Shown here piece after piece: positions 1 through 9,041 of a stretch of 31,423 nt of DNA (its first letter is position 1; every line of letters begins with the position of its first letter). Under the pieces are notes generated by a model, which worked only from the letters and a program-made list of their open reading frames with translations, was not told the origin of the DNA and did not search any database. The translations under genes and the position numbers were made by a program. The DNA comes from Nemertoderma westbladi (lineage: Eukaryota; Xenacoelomorpha; Nemertodermatida; Nemertodermatidae), in NCBI GenBank assembly GCA_032718475.1, contig JAUCBJ010002571.1, positions 1-31,423 on the forward strand, written 5' to 3'.

Positions 1-99
1 TATAAATAAAACTGCACATAATAAAACAGGATAAAGTTGAACAGTGAATAAAACAAAACGATTTTACTATGGCAATGGCACTATTGATAATGAAACAAT

Positions 100-872
100 T
101 TATTACTGGCGACACACAGGCCTTACAAGCTGATCTAGACGCTAGTGGAATGTTGTAACATTTGGAAGTTGGAGTTCAGCAGTTCAATGACTCCAAGTGC
201 AAGGTAATGCATCTAGGTACTATGTAGAAATCCCCAAGCAACTTTTTACACAATGAATGGACGGACACTTTTATCGGCAACCGAGGAACGTGATTTGGGA
301 ATTACATTTACACCAAACTTGTCCTTCACAACTCACTGCACAAAGACTGCAGCCCGTGCCATATGCGAGTCGTCCATTTAATACGAAGAACTTTTACATA
401 TTTGGAAGCTCCGATGTTTACCCTCTGACCCTGTTATACAAATCCCTTGTTCGGCCTCTCCTTGAATACGAATCGTCTTGAACAAGTACAACCTCGTGCC
501 ACAGATGTCATATGAAAACCGACTACGTGCACTCAAACTACCGACATTAATATATCGCCGTGTACTAGCCGACCTTATAACAACATACAAGTTTATCCAC
601 GGGATTGACAATATTGAGCGAAGTAATTTCATCCAGTTTCGTTCCGAACTCGACCAATACTCAACACGAGGCTCTTTCTTGGTGCTGTACAAAGTTCGAA
701 CTATAGGACTCAAAGGAAATGCAACAACTTTGCAGACAGCGTTGTAAACATTTGGAATCCTTTACCATTACGGGAAAGTGTTGTTAATGCACGTAATACC
801 CTTGGTACTCCATGCTTCAACACATTCAAAAATAGACTAGACTGCGAAATGTCCCTTAAAATGAATATATAG
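100..872 (+). pseudogene. CR1/L2-like LINE reverse transcriptase, C-terminal fragment
   Basis: This is a broken 3' part of a non-LTR retrotransposon ORF2. Pieces of the post-catalytic RT region are readable in different frames. Around 280-345 there is a DLGITF..LSFTTHC block. At 507-640 there is MSYENRLRALKLPTLIYRR, followed by a YKFIHG motif. From 720 to a TAG at 870-872 there is a segment containing VVNIWNPLPLRESVVNARN. The last motif (R/DSVVNxWNxLPxxVVNA followed by FKxxLD) is the usual C-terminal signature of CR1/L2-type LINE proteins. At least two frame changes and several stops separate the blocks. The catalytic domain and endonuclease are absent, so the copy is 5'-truncated and dead. 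Recognition is from motif patterns only; the exact clade is uncertain. Confidence 0.75.
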
Positions 873-1239
873 TGATACTCCTGTGCGCCAAGTGGCAGTA
901 GCGAAAGCGATATCTTTCGGATATCTTTCGGATACAACACGATTTCTTTATTAAAATCTAGCTACAGTACCTATTATTTTCATTTTTCCAATCCCAACAA
1001 ATATTTTTTTGTATTATTTAGTATGGCCTACAGTCAAGGACTACTGAAGCAAGGACTGGCACACGGTCTGACGGTAAATAACCGGTAAATAACACACAAA
1101 GTTAGTGACATTCTGGTAAATATTAAATATATGTCTATTGAACAGTATTTGGGACATAAAATTATATTAACAGTGTAAAATGAAATTTAAAGTAGACTAA
1201 ATCGTGTGTAAACAAAACGTGCGCGATTGTCCATCCTTT
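873..1239. other. AT-rich spacer between two LINE fragments
   Basis: No coding segment is recognised. A short direct repeat of the phrase atatctttcgg occurs twice near 910-930, probably in the 3' tail of the preceding LINE. The right part may include decayed upstream LINE sequence, but I cannot read a conserved motif in it. Confidence 0.5.
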
Positions 1240-2868
1240 CTTTGATGCGAAGATTATAGCAGACCCATAACGTAATGTAACGGATGCCCAATTTTCAAAT
1301 GTTTCATTTAATGTATCTAAGATTTTAAAAGCTATGAAGAAATTACCACTAAAGTACAGCCATTGTCCGGATGGCATACCAGTGGCTATTTTAAAGTTAC
1401 TGCGTTTTGAACTTGCTGCCCCTCTTGCTTATATCTTTCAGTCTTCCATTGACAATGGTTATGTGCCGTCGATGTGGAAAACCGCTGATATAATCGCGAG
1501 TTTTAAAAAGGGTGACCGTTCAATCCTCGAAAATTATCGTCCAATTTCGCTCACATCTTCTCTTTGTAGGTTATTTGAACTTATATTAGCGGTTGAACTT
1601 ATTGATTTCTTGAGTGCATATAACTTACTTACGGATAAACAGTATGGATTTTTAAGTAAGAAAAGTACTATTACACAACTAATTGATTGTATTAAAATTT
1701 GGGGTGATGCTACATACATAGGAAATTCTATAGTGACGTCATATATATATAGATTATGCTAAGGCATTTGATACTGTAGTCACCAGCAAACTTATAGCTA
1801 AGCTAGAATCGTACGGAATTACTGGTAATGTATTAAATTGGTTTAAAGTGCCTACTTACAGGACGCACTCAGCGCGTCAAAGTTGGTAACACATACTCGA
1901 AATACGTAAACGTTAAATCCGGTGTCGCACAAGGCTCATGCCTAGGGCCTCTGCTCTTTATATTATTTATGAACGACTTGCCTGATATTATTTATACAGA
2001 TACAAACGTGAGATTATATGCCGGCGATACTAAATTATTTTCTACTATTGACAATCCTTATAAACAGTTGCAATTACAAGCCGATTTAGATGAATTTTGT
2101 AGCTGGTCAAAGAAATGGCAGCTCAATATTGCCATTCACAAGTACAATGTGCTTACAATAGGAAATAATAATAATAATAATTGTAGTTATACAATTGATA
2201 ATCGTGTATTGTGCAATGTACTTAGCTGCCGTGATCTTGGTGTAGAAGTGGATAATAATTTACATTTTAAACAGCATATTGAAAATGTTACCACTAAGTG
2301 CTATAAAGTAATAAACTGTTTGTTCCGATATTTTGCTACAGCCAATTCTAATGCTATTTTACAAGCCTACAAGACCTATGCTAGACCAATTATTGAATAC
2401 GGTAGTAGTGTGTGGAATCCGTTCATTAACAATAAACCATTCATAGGACTCACAGACAAATTGGAGTCCATCCAACGTTATTTCACACGTAGGATTTTTA
2501 AAAGGTGCAATTTGGATTCCAATGCCGAATATTTAAAGCGTCTAGAAATTTTTAACCTCCAATCCTTAGAATTGCGCAGAATACACATTGACCTTACATT
2601 GGTATACAAAATTATTCATGGTATTGTCTCAGTAGATGTTAATAATATATTTCGTCGAGCCCCAACAACGACAACTCGTGGTCATTCGTACAAATTGTAC
2701 CAATTTAATTCTAGAACTGTAAATGTGCAAAATGTATTTAATAACCGTGTAGTCCCCGTATGGAACTCTTTAGAAGCAAACATTGTTAACGCTCCTACGC
2801 TGCAACAATTTAAGACAGATCTGTTATCTGCTGATTTTAGCTCATATATTAAATTTAACCGTATGTAA
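1240..2868 (+). pseudogene. CR1/L2-like LINE reverse transcriptase, frameshifted
   Basis: This is a larger 5'-truncated LINE ORF2 on the plus strand. In order it shows the CPDGIP fingers motif (about 1365), KKGD...ENYRPISLTS (about 1508-1560), motif A DYAKAFD (1752-1772), SGVAQGSCLGPLLF (about 1920-1960), and the motif C position at 2017-2028, which reads YAGD. The family signature there is Y/FADD, so the first catalytic aspartate is lost. Three frames are used: 1334-1762, about 1752-1850 and 1969-2868, so there are at least two frameshifts. The C-terminal domain includes VVPVWNSLEANIVNAPTLQQ and ends at a TAA at 2866-2868. No endonuclease domain is present. Compared with the fragment at 100-872 it is a different, AT-richer lineage of the same broad CR1/L2/Jockey-like group. 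Confidence 0.85.
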
Positions 2869-3227
2869 TTGTAATTTGTACATTTAATTTTGTATTTTAT
2901 TTGATGTTTTTTTTTAATGAAATTTTTACTATACACTCGAACGCAACGGTCACATGTAAGCCAATCAGAAATCTGTGTCGTGTATTTTAAATAGATATTT
3001 TATATCATTGTTTTAATTTGCTTTGTGCCCGAGATGTCTCCTACATCTGAATAATATAATATATAATATATTATGGCTCCGGACTGGTCCGGAGCCATAA
3101 TATATTATATATTATGCGTTCGAGTGTATAGTAAAAATTTCATTAAAAAAAAACATCAAATAAAATACAAAATTAAATGTACAAATTACAATTACATACG
3201 GTTAAATTTAATATATGAGCTAAAATC
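2833..3227. repeat. Tail-to-tail inverted duplication of the LINE 3' end
   Basis: Positions 2833-2945 are repeated in inverted orientation at 3115-3227 (113 bp each, near perfect by eye). Between them, 3056-3084 and 3087-3115 form a perfect 29-bp inverted pair around a TG spacer at 3085-3086, with a GC-rich core (GGCTCCGGAC). Both halves therefore converge on one centre of symmetry. The left arm carries about 110 extra bases (2946-3055) that the right arm lacks. The inverted right arm contains the last codons of the LINE ORF2 in antisense. Confidence 0.85.
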
Positions 3228-3389
3228 TCCCTGGCTTTGATGAGAGTTTAGCATGTAGCCACAATAATTTATAATTACCGCTGGTAGGTGCGAACTCTGG
3301 TCTCGCCACACAGCACACAGGGATTTACCCGCGTCGCGGCGTGTCATAGGCGCAGGGGAGGTGACGCCCACCTTCCACCTACCATACAC
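3115..3389 (-). mobile_element. Possible SINE-like unit with LINE-derived tail
   Basis: Read on the minus strand, about 160 bp of GC-richer sequence (3389-3228) unrelated to the LINE is joined to 113 bp identical to the LINE 3' end (3227-3115). This head-plus-LINE-tail layout is how LINE-dependent SINEs are built. The head has a phrase resembling a Pol III B box (AGTTCGCACC, near 3287), but no clear A box or tRNA fold. It could equally be unrelated DNA left by a rearrangement. Confidence 0.35.
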
Positions 3390-3439
3390 TGATATACCAT
3401 ATATATATATTTATTCAAACTCGCATCAAACTCGATATG

Positions 3440-4473
3440 TCTCGATCTACTAAAACTTCTTCTTCCGTTAAACAATGTTCTCGAGAATAATACGATGTGA
3501 TCTCAAGAACGAATACGATGATGGCAGACTTTACTTGTGAATCTACCGAGCTCGCCCAAAGTATGTCATCCCGGATGGACCCCACGGGAAGTTACATCGA
3601 ACCCCCGATTAACCCGGAACAATATATCAATACAGCAATATCGCGAGTTTATCCTCAAGTATACCGAGCGCGATGGATGTTATCATACGACTTCCTTACA
3701 ACCGGTCACCACCCAGGAATTAAAGAATATTGATGGTCAACAGGTTGAATGGGACATGAAGATGTTCAAGCTTCCTTTGCAAAACTTATTTAAAGGCATA
3801 CGAGCCAACAGGATCTACAACCTCGCTTCCCAAAGGGCGTTCACCCCAACCCGTTAATGGAACTCAAACGACTCTTATCACTCCATGATGTGTTTAACTG
3901 AGGGTCGTCCACTTCCGGTTATCCCCAAATTGCCTTCTACGATATGGAGGAGTATAGTAAATCTGGTTCAAAGTCACCACATCCGAATAAAACTGACTTT
4001 CGCCTTTGGTACTTATGTAACCAGTGTCCTCATCCAAATCAACAAGTTTCCGCCACGCATGCGAACCATCCTCGTAAGCGATGCTCCCGCCATAGTTTCG
4101 TTAAACATACTTATGGTGGATTCAAAGAGGATCGTTTCAATGTTGATGAAACCCGACTGCGTAGCCTCCAGACGGTGAATAAACCGATGATTGACGTTCA
4201 GGAATTCTCACATGTCCCGATGTTACTGTTAGTGAAACCAATGATGCTATCCCCAACGGATCGGAGAATATGTATTTATATCTCCGAGACCTCGTATTGG
4301 AGGAACAGATAGCACCACGATACTCAGAGGAGGAGTCAGTTTCCCTCCAGCATTCCATGGTTGGCATCAGTAGTGGGAGTCATTTACACGGTGAAGACTC
4401 TATGTGAACTTCCCCCTCTCGTTTTCACCGGAACATCGACAGTTAACCGCAACTATTTGGTAGCATGGGGGAG
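3440..4473 (+). pseudogene. Old copy of the BEL-family third ORF (zinc-finger/basic type)
   Basis: The plus-strand segment encodes in one frame a YIEPPINPEQ block (3595-3624) and DFLTTGH (3689-3709). These align with the YIEPPMSQEQ...DFLTTGHP block of the 3' ORF at 15880-16010 (minus) and with its second copy near the right end. Downstream, about 3925-4120 in another frame reads a weaker counterpart of the cysteine region (YLCNQCPHPNQ). A further coding-like piece at about 4240-4405 ends at TGA. Several frame changes are needed, so it is a decayed pseudogene. The orientation is opposite to the two copies further right. No gag or pol remnants are seen beside it. Homology was judged by eye; the zinc region match is tentative. 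Confidence 0.6.
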
Positions 4474-4825
4474 TGTAAGCGGATCCATTCCGCTGTATGC
4501 TTCCTACCTTAAAATGGGGGGAGCCAATTTATGACATTGGCTACTAAGGTATCCTATAGGGCATACCAGTAGGAGGATGATGCAATGTGACCAGCTGGGC
4601 AGTGTATTTTCCATAGACCCCAGGGGACATGGGCTAACTAAGGGCCTAAGGAAGGCAGCGGTCATGGTCATCTGGCCAATGAGAGGCCAGCACATGTCAG
4701 GGTTTTAGTACAGGTGTATAGATTAGAGGCCAACTACGTGTCAGCTTAATATTTCCCCCTTTCTATATATATTAACAGTATTTTATGAATTATATAGGCA
4801 TATATTATGACTAATTTAGAACTAA
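4474..4825 (+). other. Possible decayed 3' LTR after the old third-ORF copy
   Basis: A purine run GGGGGAG (4467-4473) is followed by TGTAAGCGG. The young element shows the same arrangement, with its purine tract ending GGGAGCGG followed by TGTAAAAGC at the 3' LTR start. A short hairpin (AGCGGA/TCCGCT, 4479-4495) follows. I find no right end or matching second LTR. The rest of the stretch has no recognised gene. Confidence 0.3.
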
Positions 4826-5350
4826 ATTACCATCGTTGACTTCCTCAACATTTCTCAAAAAAATATTGTGTTCTAGAACACAATATTAGCTAATTTAAGA
4901 ACATTAGCTAATAGCTACCACTAATAAAAAATCAAGGTATATTTTTTATATTTCTCCTCCCCACTAGTTCCGTGCTCCTCCCCACTAGCTACCATAAACA
5001 ATACAATTTTTTGCCGAGGGATGTTCTAGAACATTAATATATGTCAAAAACTGCTTAAATATAGCTTGTAAATTTTTTTCAAAAACACTAGCTAGATTAA
5101 AAATACTACAGTAGCTACCATAGAAAAACATTATATTTTTGATGCGGGATATGTTCTAGAACATTCAATGTTGATTGTATTATATTATTATATATATAAA
5201 TTATTATTATATTATTATAATAAAATAAAAAAAGATTTTAATGTATAATAAATCATCTTTTAAAAAATTACTAGCTAGTCGATTAGCTATTGTTCTAGAA
5301 CACAATATTTTTTTGAAAAATGTTGCAATGAAGTCAGTGGTGATATTAGG
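4826..5350. mobile_element. Inverted-repeat (MITE-like) element with four TTCTAGAA palindromes
   Basis: The ends, about 4833-4895 and 5276-5341, are imperfect inverted repeats of about 60 bp sharing a CAACATTT..TCAAAAAAATATTG core. Inside and within the ends are four TGTTCTAGAACA palindromes, with TTCTAGAA at 4871, 5024, 5154 and 5293, spaced 130-153 bp. The first is the core of a perfect 26-bp palindrome (4862-4887). TTCnnGAA is the core of heat-shock elements. There is no ORF, and no clear target duplication was found, so the outer borders are approximate. Confidence 0.6.
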
Positions 5351-5661
5351 GCTTTCTATGCAAAAAGTACATCATTTAATTAATTAATATCAAAATATCA
5401 AATGCGACTGCATATGGAACTCTAGCCTTTTACTCATTATAGGCGGTGAACAGTTTTTCACCGTCAGCCGCAATTACTGTAATACTGTACATAATACTGA
5501 TTGTGCTATTATCATTTACCGGTAACTATATACCAACGACCTATTAAACATCAATAATTGTTAAGAACAGTCATCTTATTTACCGAGCTTTCGGCCTTCA
5601 GTATTCCCCAACGCGGCAACGCTTGGAGAACTTCTTCAGTTTATCCCACTCTTTTCACTTT
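5351..5661. other. Non-coding spacer with a small hairpin
   Basis: No gene is recognised. A 7-bp stem hairpin (CGGTGAA/TTCACCG) lies at about 5444-5463. Confidence 0.5.
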
Positions 5662-5670
5662 ATCCGGGCG
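5662..5670. repeat. Left 9-bp target-site duplication ATCCGGGCG
   Basis: ATCCGGGCG immediately precedes the left TIR and recurs at 6631-6639 immediately after the right TIR. A 9-bp duplication is the usual Mutator-like signature. Confidence 0.85.
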
Positions 5671-5974
5671 GCGTATTCCCAATCCTTACACTAAACTAGG
5701 AACACCTCTTGCATTAACACCTGGGATTGGTTAATGAACTATTATTTGATTGGACGTTGAAATCATGTAAGGAATGGAAAGAGGGGTCGAACTAGTGTAA
5801 GTGTTTTTCACTTAGATGGCAGGTAAAAAGTTGGCTGCAGTTGGATGCACAAGAATAGCAGACTGTCTATTCCTAAGCAACTAGTACTGTACAGTACTAT
5901 AATCGACCTTCGACATTGAGATTCTATGCCAGCTTAATAAAACCATGCACTACCATGCAATCCACAATTGGCAA

Positions 5975-6245
5975 ACCCAATGCAGCGTGCATTAAGAAAT
6001 CTATGCCGGCTTATCAACAAAGTTGCACTGCCACAACTCCCTATCCTTCATGACTTTTGCGAGATTATCCGTATCTTCAAGGCAGTGTCCTTTAGGAGGC
6101 GTCTCACCTTGGGGCTGTCCACCATGGGGCTGCCTAAGCACAATATTGTGCACAGGCTAGTCCTTAACGGCAAAAACAATGTCCAGCAAAGGAATGTATC
6201 CCTAGACACTAGTAGCCAATGTTCCAATCGTTTTAGCTTACTCAT
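5975..6245 (-). pseudogene. RTE-like LINE 3' fragment inside the TIR element
   Basis: On the minus strand this segment matches, at DNA level and in fragments of reading frame, the C-terminal end of the LINE at 28050-28828. It has a VDSP..RRLLKDTAL block (about 6090-6140) and then a DRELW-type stretch in another frame. Intact copies of this LINE group end with a GRPxxTxLxxLLKDTGL...DRxxWR motif. Frameshifts and truncation make it non-functional. Confidence 0.65.
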
Positions 6246-6370
6246 GCGGCCCTGTATAAACCATAACCCAATATTCTACTGCCTAGAATAGTACCACATG
6301 TTAGTCTAAGTCTACTCTTCTAATACTGTTGGTATAATAATTATTCCTTTACATGATTTCACCCGCTTTC

Positions 6371-6524
6371 TCCATTCCTTACAGCGTTTGGATCACTTTC
6401 CATCTGCCAACTGAGTATAAAACCCTTACACTAGTTCGACCCCTCTTTCCATTCCTTACAGCGTTTGGATCACTTTCTATCTGCCAACTGAGTATAAAAC
6501 CCTTACACTAGTTCGACCCCTTTC
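6371..6524. repeat. 77-bp tandem duplication
   Basis: The unit starting CCATTCCTTACAGCG at 6372 repeats at 6449 with one visible mismatch (tttccatctg/tttctatctg). Each unit includes the inner edge of the TIR (TTACACTAGTTCGACCCC). Confidence 0.85.
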
Positions 6525-6630
6525 CCCATTCATTACATGATTTCAACGTTCAATCAAATAATAGTTCATTAAACAATCCCAGGCACCAATTCATGATGTG
6601 TTTCTACTAGTGTAAGGATTGGGAATACGC

Positions 6631-6639
6631 ATCCGGGCG
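6631..6639. repeat. Right 9-bp target-site duplication ATCCGGGCG
   Basis: Matches 5662-5670 exactly, directly after the right TIR. Confidence 0.85.
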
Positions 6640-6668
6640 GGATCCCAAGCCAACTAGGATCCCGCCCG
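6634..6668. repeat. Perfect 12-bp GC-rich hairpin
   Basis: CGGGCGGGATCC (6634-6645) pairs with GGATCCCGCCCG (6657-6668) around an 11-nt loop. It overlaps the target duplication of the TIR element. The function is unknown. Confidence 0.8.
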
Positions 6669-6836
6669 TGCTCCACTCCCACTGGCAACACATGGCTCGT
6701 ATGTCATAAGTCGTTTTCAGATTTTGTCTGAGTTCGTATATCAAACGTATATCTCCCGTGCTCCACTGGTAAGTCGTCTTCTCTTAAAAAATATAAGATG
6801 AGTCTCACTTTTAATGGAACACTTGAACGTTTAGTG

Positions 6837-6942
6837 GGCGAAGGTTGCTTGCGGGCGAAGGTTTCCGACAGGCGATAGTTGCTCATTTTGAGGGCGAAGA
6901 TTGCTCCGGGCGAAGATTGGTCATGGGCGAAGTTTGCTGCGT
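6837..6942. repeat. Degenerate minisatellite, GGGCGAAG-NTTGCT unit
   Basis: Six imperfect units of 16-21 bp start at about 6837, 6853, 6871, 6892, 6908 and 6925. Each carries GGCGAAG/GGCGATAG followed by a TTG/TTT core. Confidence 0.75.
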
Positions 6943-7285
6943 ACCCCTATTTCCTATGGTTACATATTTACTTAATTTGTACAGTAATACCCATTTTCCC
7001 ACCAAATGACATAAAATATGGAACAACGTTTCAAAATGAACTGTTGAATTTATTGTAAGGCCATTAAGTCGTTTGCAGTGTAAAAGTCCTCCTCACACAG
7101 GTTTTGATTAAAATCAAGCAGAGCGTTTGAAGCCACCAGTTATTGTGAGCTTGTTTAAATCAAATTGTTTTTCACTTTATTTCCTTCAATTTGCAGAAAG
7201 TTATTGAAAAAAGACCCAAAAGACCTTATCGAGCTCATAAATGGGCTCTTTTCCGAAGGCGTAGATCTTGTACTTTGTTTACCAG
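6943..7285. other. Non-coding spacer
   Basis: AT-rich sequence without a recognised gene or repeat, ending at a poly(C) tract. Confidence 0.5.
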
Positions 7286-7307
7286 CCCCCCCCCCCCCCC
7301 CCCCCCC
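7286..7307 (+). repeat. Poly(C) tract, 22 nt
   Basis: An uninterrupted run of C, the first of three such tracts in the window, all C on the plus strand. Confidence 0.95.
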
Positions 7308-7447
7308 AATTAATGTAGAAAATTAACTTGCTGTAATAGATTACGACACTGCGTGTATTTGGTAGCTCCTTCTAATGTTGAACGTAATGTACAGTAGCTT
7401 GATTGTAACGCACGCACAGTAATGGACATCATATTGCACTTGCAGTT

Positions 7448-8369
7448 AATAGGGTTGGGGCGCGAAAAAATTGTTGGGCTGGAAACAATTGAATAAGGGG
7501 TAACAAGGTGTCCTGAATCGAGAGGCGGGTTGGTGTGTTTTTTTGTAAAAACACGTGGAAAAGATCTAAATGGCGGGTTTAAGTAAGCCCGGGAAGCCAA
7601 TTTTGAAAATCGGCTTTGACTGCTACATATTTGACGTCACTATGCAGTGCTCAGATAATTTCTTATATTGGTTTCTATGGAGGGTGATTTTAGATCCATT
7701 AAAATACATATTTAATCTCAATCATTTTACACGTGGCTTATATCAATTGGAAGCGGAGAGTCTTGTGCGTCTTTTGACACCACAATTAATTAAATTCATG
7801 GTGATAGCATTGATTAAATTAATAAATACACAATATAATTATAAACTTTATAATTATAAAATTATTATAAACTCGCAGATTGCCTGAATGGTATGCAAGC
7901 ACTCAACCACTTAGCCCTATCCACCTATTGCATTATTCATTGTACTGTAGTATCGGAGTATTGATGTATTGCAGCTTAAGTTCATTAAGTTGAAATGTGA
8001 ACCGGCTGACCAGTCACCGGTAGTGTAAGAGAGTGTGGCGTCAAAAGACGCGCAAGACTCTCCGCTTTCAATTGATATAAGCCACGTGTGAAATGATTGA
8101 GATTAAATGTGGATTTTATTTGATCTAAAATCACCCTCCATAGAAAACAATATAAAAAATTATCTGAGCACTGCGTAGTGACGTCAAATATGTAGCAGCC
8201 AATCACAGTCGATTTCAAAATTGGCTTCCCGCTCTTACTTAAACCCGCCATTTCGACCGTTTCCATGTGTTTTTATAAAAAACAAATCCCGCCACTCGAT
8301 TCAGGGCACATTGTTACCCCTTATTCGATTGTTTCTATCCCAACAATTTTTTCGCGCACAAACCCTATT
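7448..8369. mobile_element. Long inverted repeat (fold-back) element, about 336-bp arms
   Basis: Arms 7448-7784 and 8034-8369 are reverse complements at roughly 85% identity by eye, separated by about 250 bp. Both arms contain the palindrome TGACGTCA (about 7633 and 8179), a cAMP-response-element consensus. In each arm, reading inward, there is an open frame that starts MAGLSK.GKPILK and continues CYIFDVT.QCSDNFLY. No target duplication is evident. Such structures arise from two opposed copies of one short repeat or from fold-back DNA transposons. The spacer holds AT-rich DNA and a tRNA-like fragment. I do not recognise the encoded peptide and do not claim that it is a gene. Confidence 0.75.
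7870..7926 (-). repeat. tRNA-like SINE head fragment
   Basis: On the minus strand the sequence GGCTAAGTGGTTGAGTGC resembles a Pol III A box and D arm. It is followed by an anticodon-arm-like TTGC...GCAA stem and then CTGCGAGTT, where a B box would begin but is cut short. This looks like the truncated 5' part of a tRNA-derived SINE, not a functional tRNA. Confidence 0.4.
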
Positions 8370-8603
8370 GTATATAAATAACATAACACTGAAGTTTAAA
8401 CAATAGGCCTAGACCCCCTAATTATATTACATCAATATTTGTACTTTACAAATTCGCAAAAACAGTAATGTATCTTCCCTATTTAATTAATTATTCTTAC
8501 CAATTTTTTTACCTACACAATATTTCTTCATTGTAGTTACAGCGTCGTACTGTACTGTATAAACTACTGTATAGGCCTATCTGGATAGTCTGGTAACACG
8601 TGT
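8370..8603. other. Non-coding spacer
   Basis: AT-rich; no gene recognised. Confidence 0.5.
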
Positions 8604-8830
8604 TAAATAATTAGTTTTTGCAGCAAGTCCATATTACTGTACGGTATTATTAAAATATATAATATATACAGTAGTATATAGTAGGCCTAAATCGATGATA
8701 ATTTTAGCCCTCTAGGGGCCCTCTTCAAGTAAACTAAAACTTAAATTAATAGCTATAATTATCATCGATTTACTATATATATATTTGATTAATACCGTAA
8801 TATGGATTTGCTGCAAAAACGAATTATTTA
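8604..8830. repeat. Imperfect fold-back, arms of about 100 and 75 bp
   Basis: The left arm 8604-8703 and right arm 8756-8830 are inverted copies sharing GTTTTTGCAGCAA at the outside and AATCGATGATAATT at the inside (8689-8702 with 8757-8770). The left arm has about 25 extra bases. The loop contains CTCTAGGGGCCCTC. Confidence 0.7.
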
Positions 8831-9032
8831 CATTATCATGAAGCTAACTCAGTTTGTTATTCTTTCATTAGTAACACGTGGTGCAAAAGGACTGTAGTAG
8901 CCTAAACACAGCAGATACGCAATTTAAACTACTGTATAGCGTAAAGCCTAAACTGTATGACTGGTTAACACACCACTCAGCACTCACTACAACGACATAC
9001 AGTATACTGAAGACTACGTTATTGAAATAGTA
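8831..9032. other. Non-coding spacer
   Basis: No gene recognised. Several TACTGTA/TACAGTA-type words are present. Confidence 0.45.
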
Positions 9033-9041
9033 AATAATATA
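9033..9041. repeat. Left 9-bp target-site duplication AATAATATA
   Basis: Matches 9635-9643 exactly and abuts the left TIR. The sequence is AT-rich, so chance agreement is less improbable than for a mixed sequence. Confidence 0.75.

Larger units (their letters stand above)
5671..6630. mobile_element. MULE-like long-TIR DNA element (960 bp, non-autonomous)
   Basis: The element starts GCGTATTCCCAATCC and ends with its reverse complement. The terminal inverted repeats are about 130 bp (5671-5801 and 6502-6630), roughly 85% similar by eye. It is flanked by a perfect 9-bp duplication. Long TIRs plus a 9-bp duplication fit Mutator-like elements; no transposase is encoded. The interior holds a 3' fragment of an RTE-like LINE (minus) and a 77-bp tandem duplication beside the right TIR. 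The LINE piece may be captured cargo or a later insertion. Confidence 0.8.

Noticed and set aside
7570-7887. Plus-strand 105-codon frame in the inverted repeat
   Set aside because: Not called as a gene: no known domain, and it runs into AT-rich spacer. Kept only as a finding because the other arm has the same frame.
7870-7926. Functional tRNA gene
   Set aside because: The B box, T arm and acceptor stem are missing.
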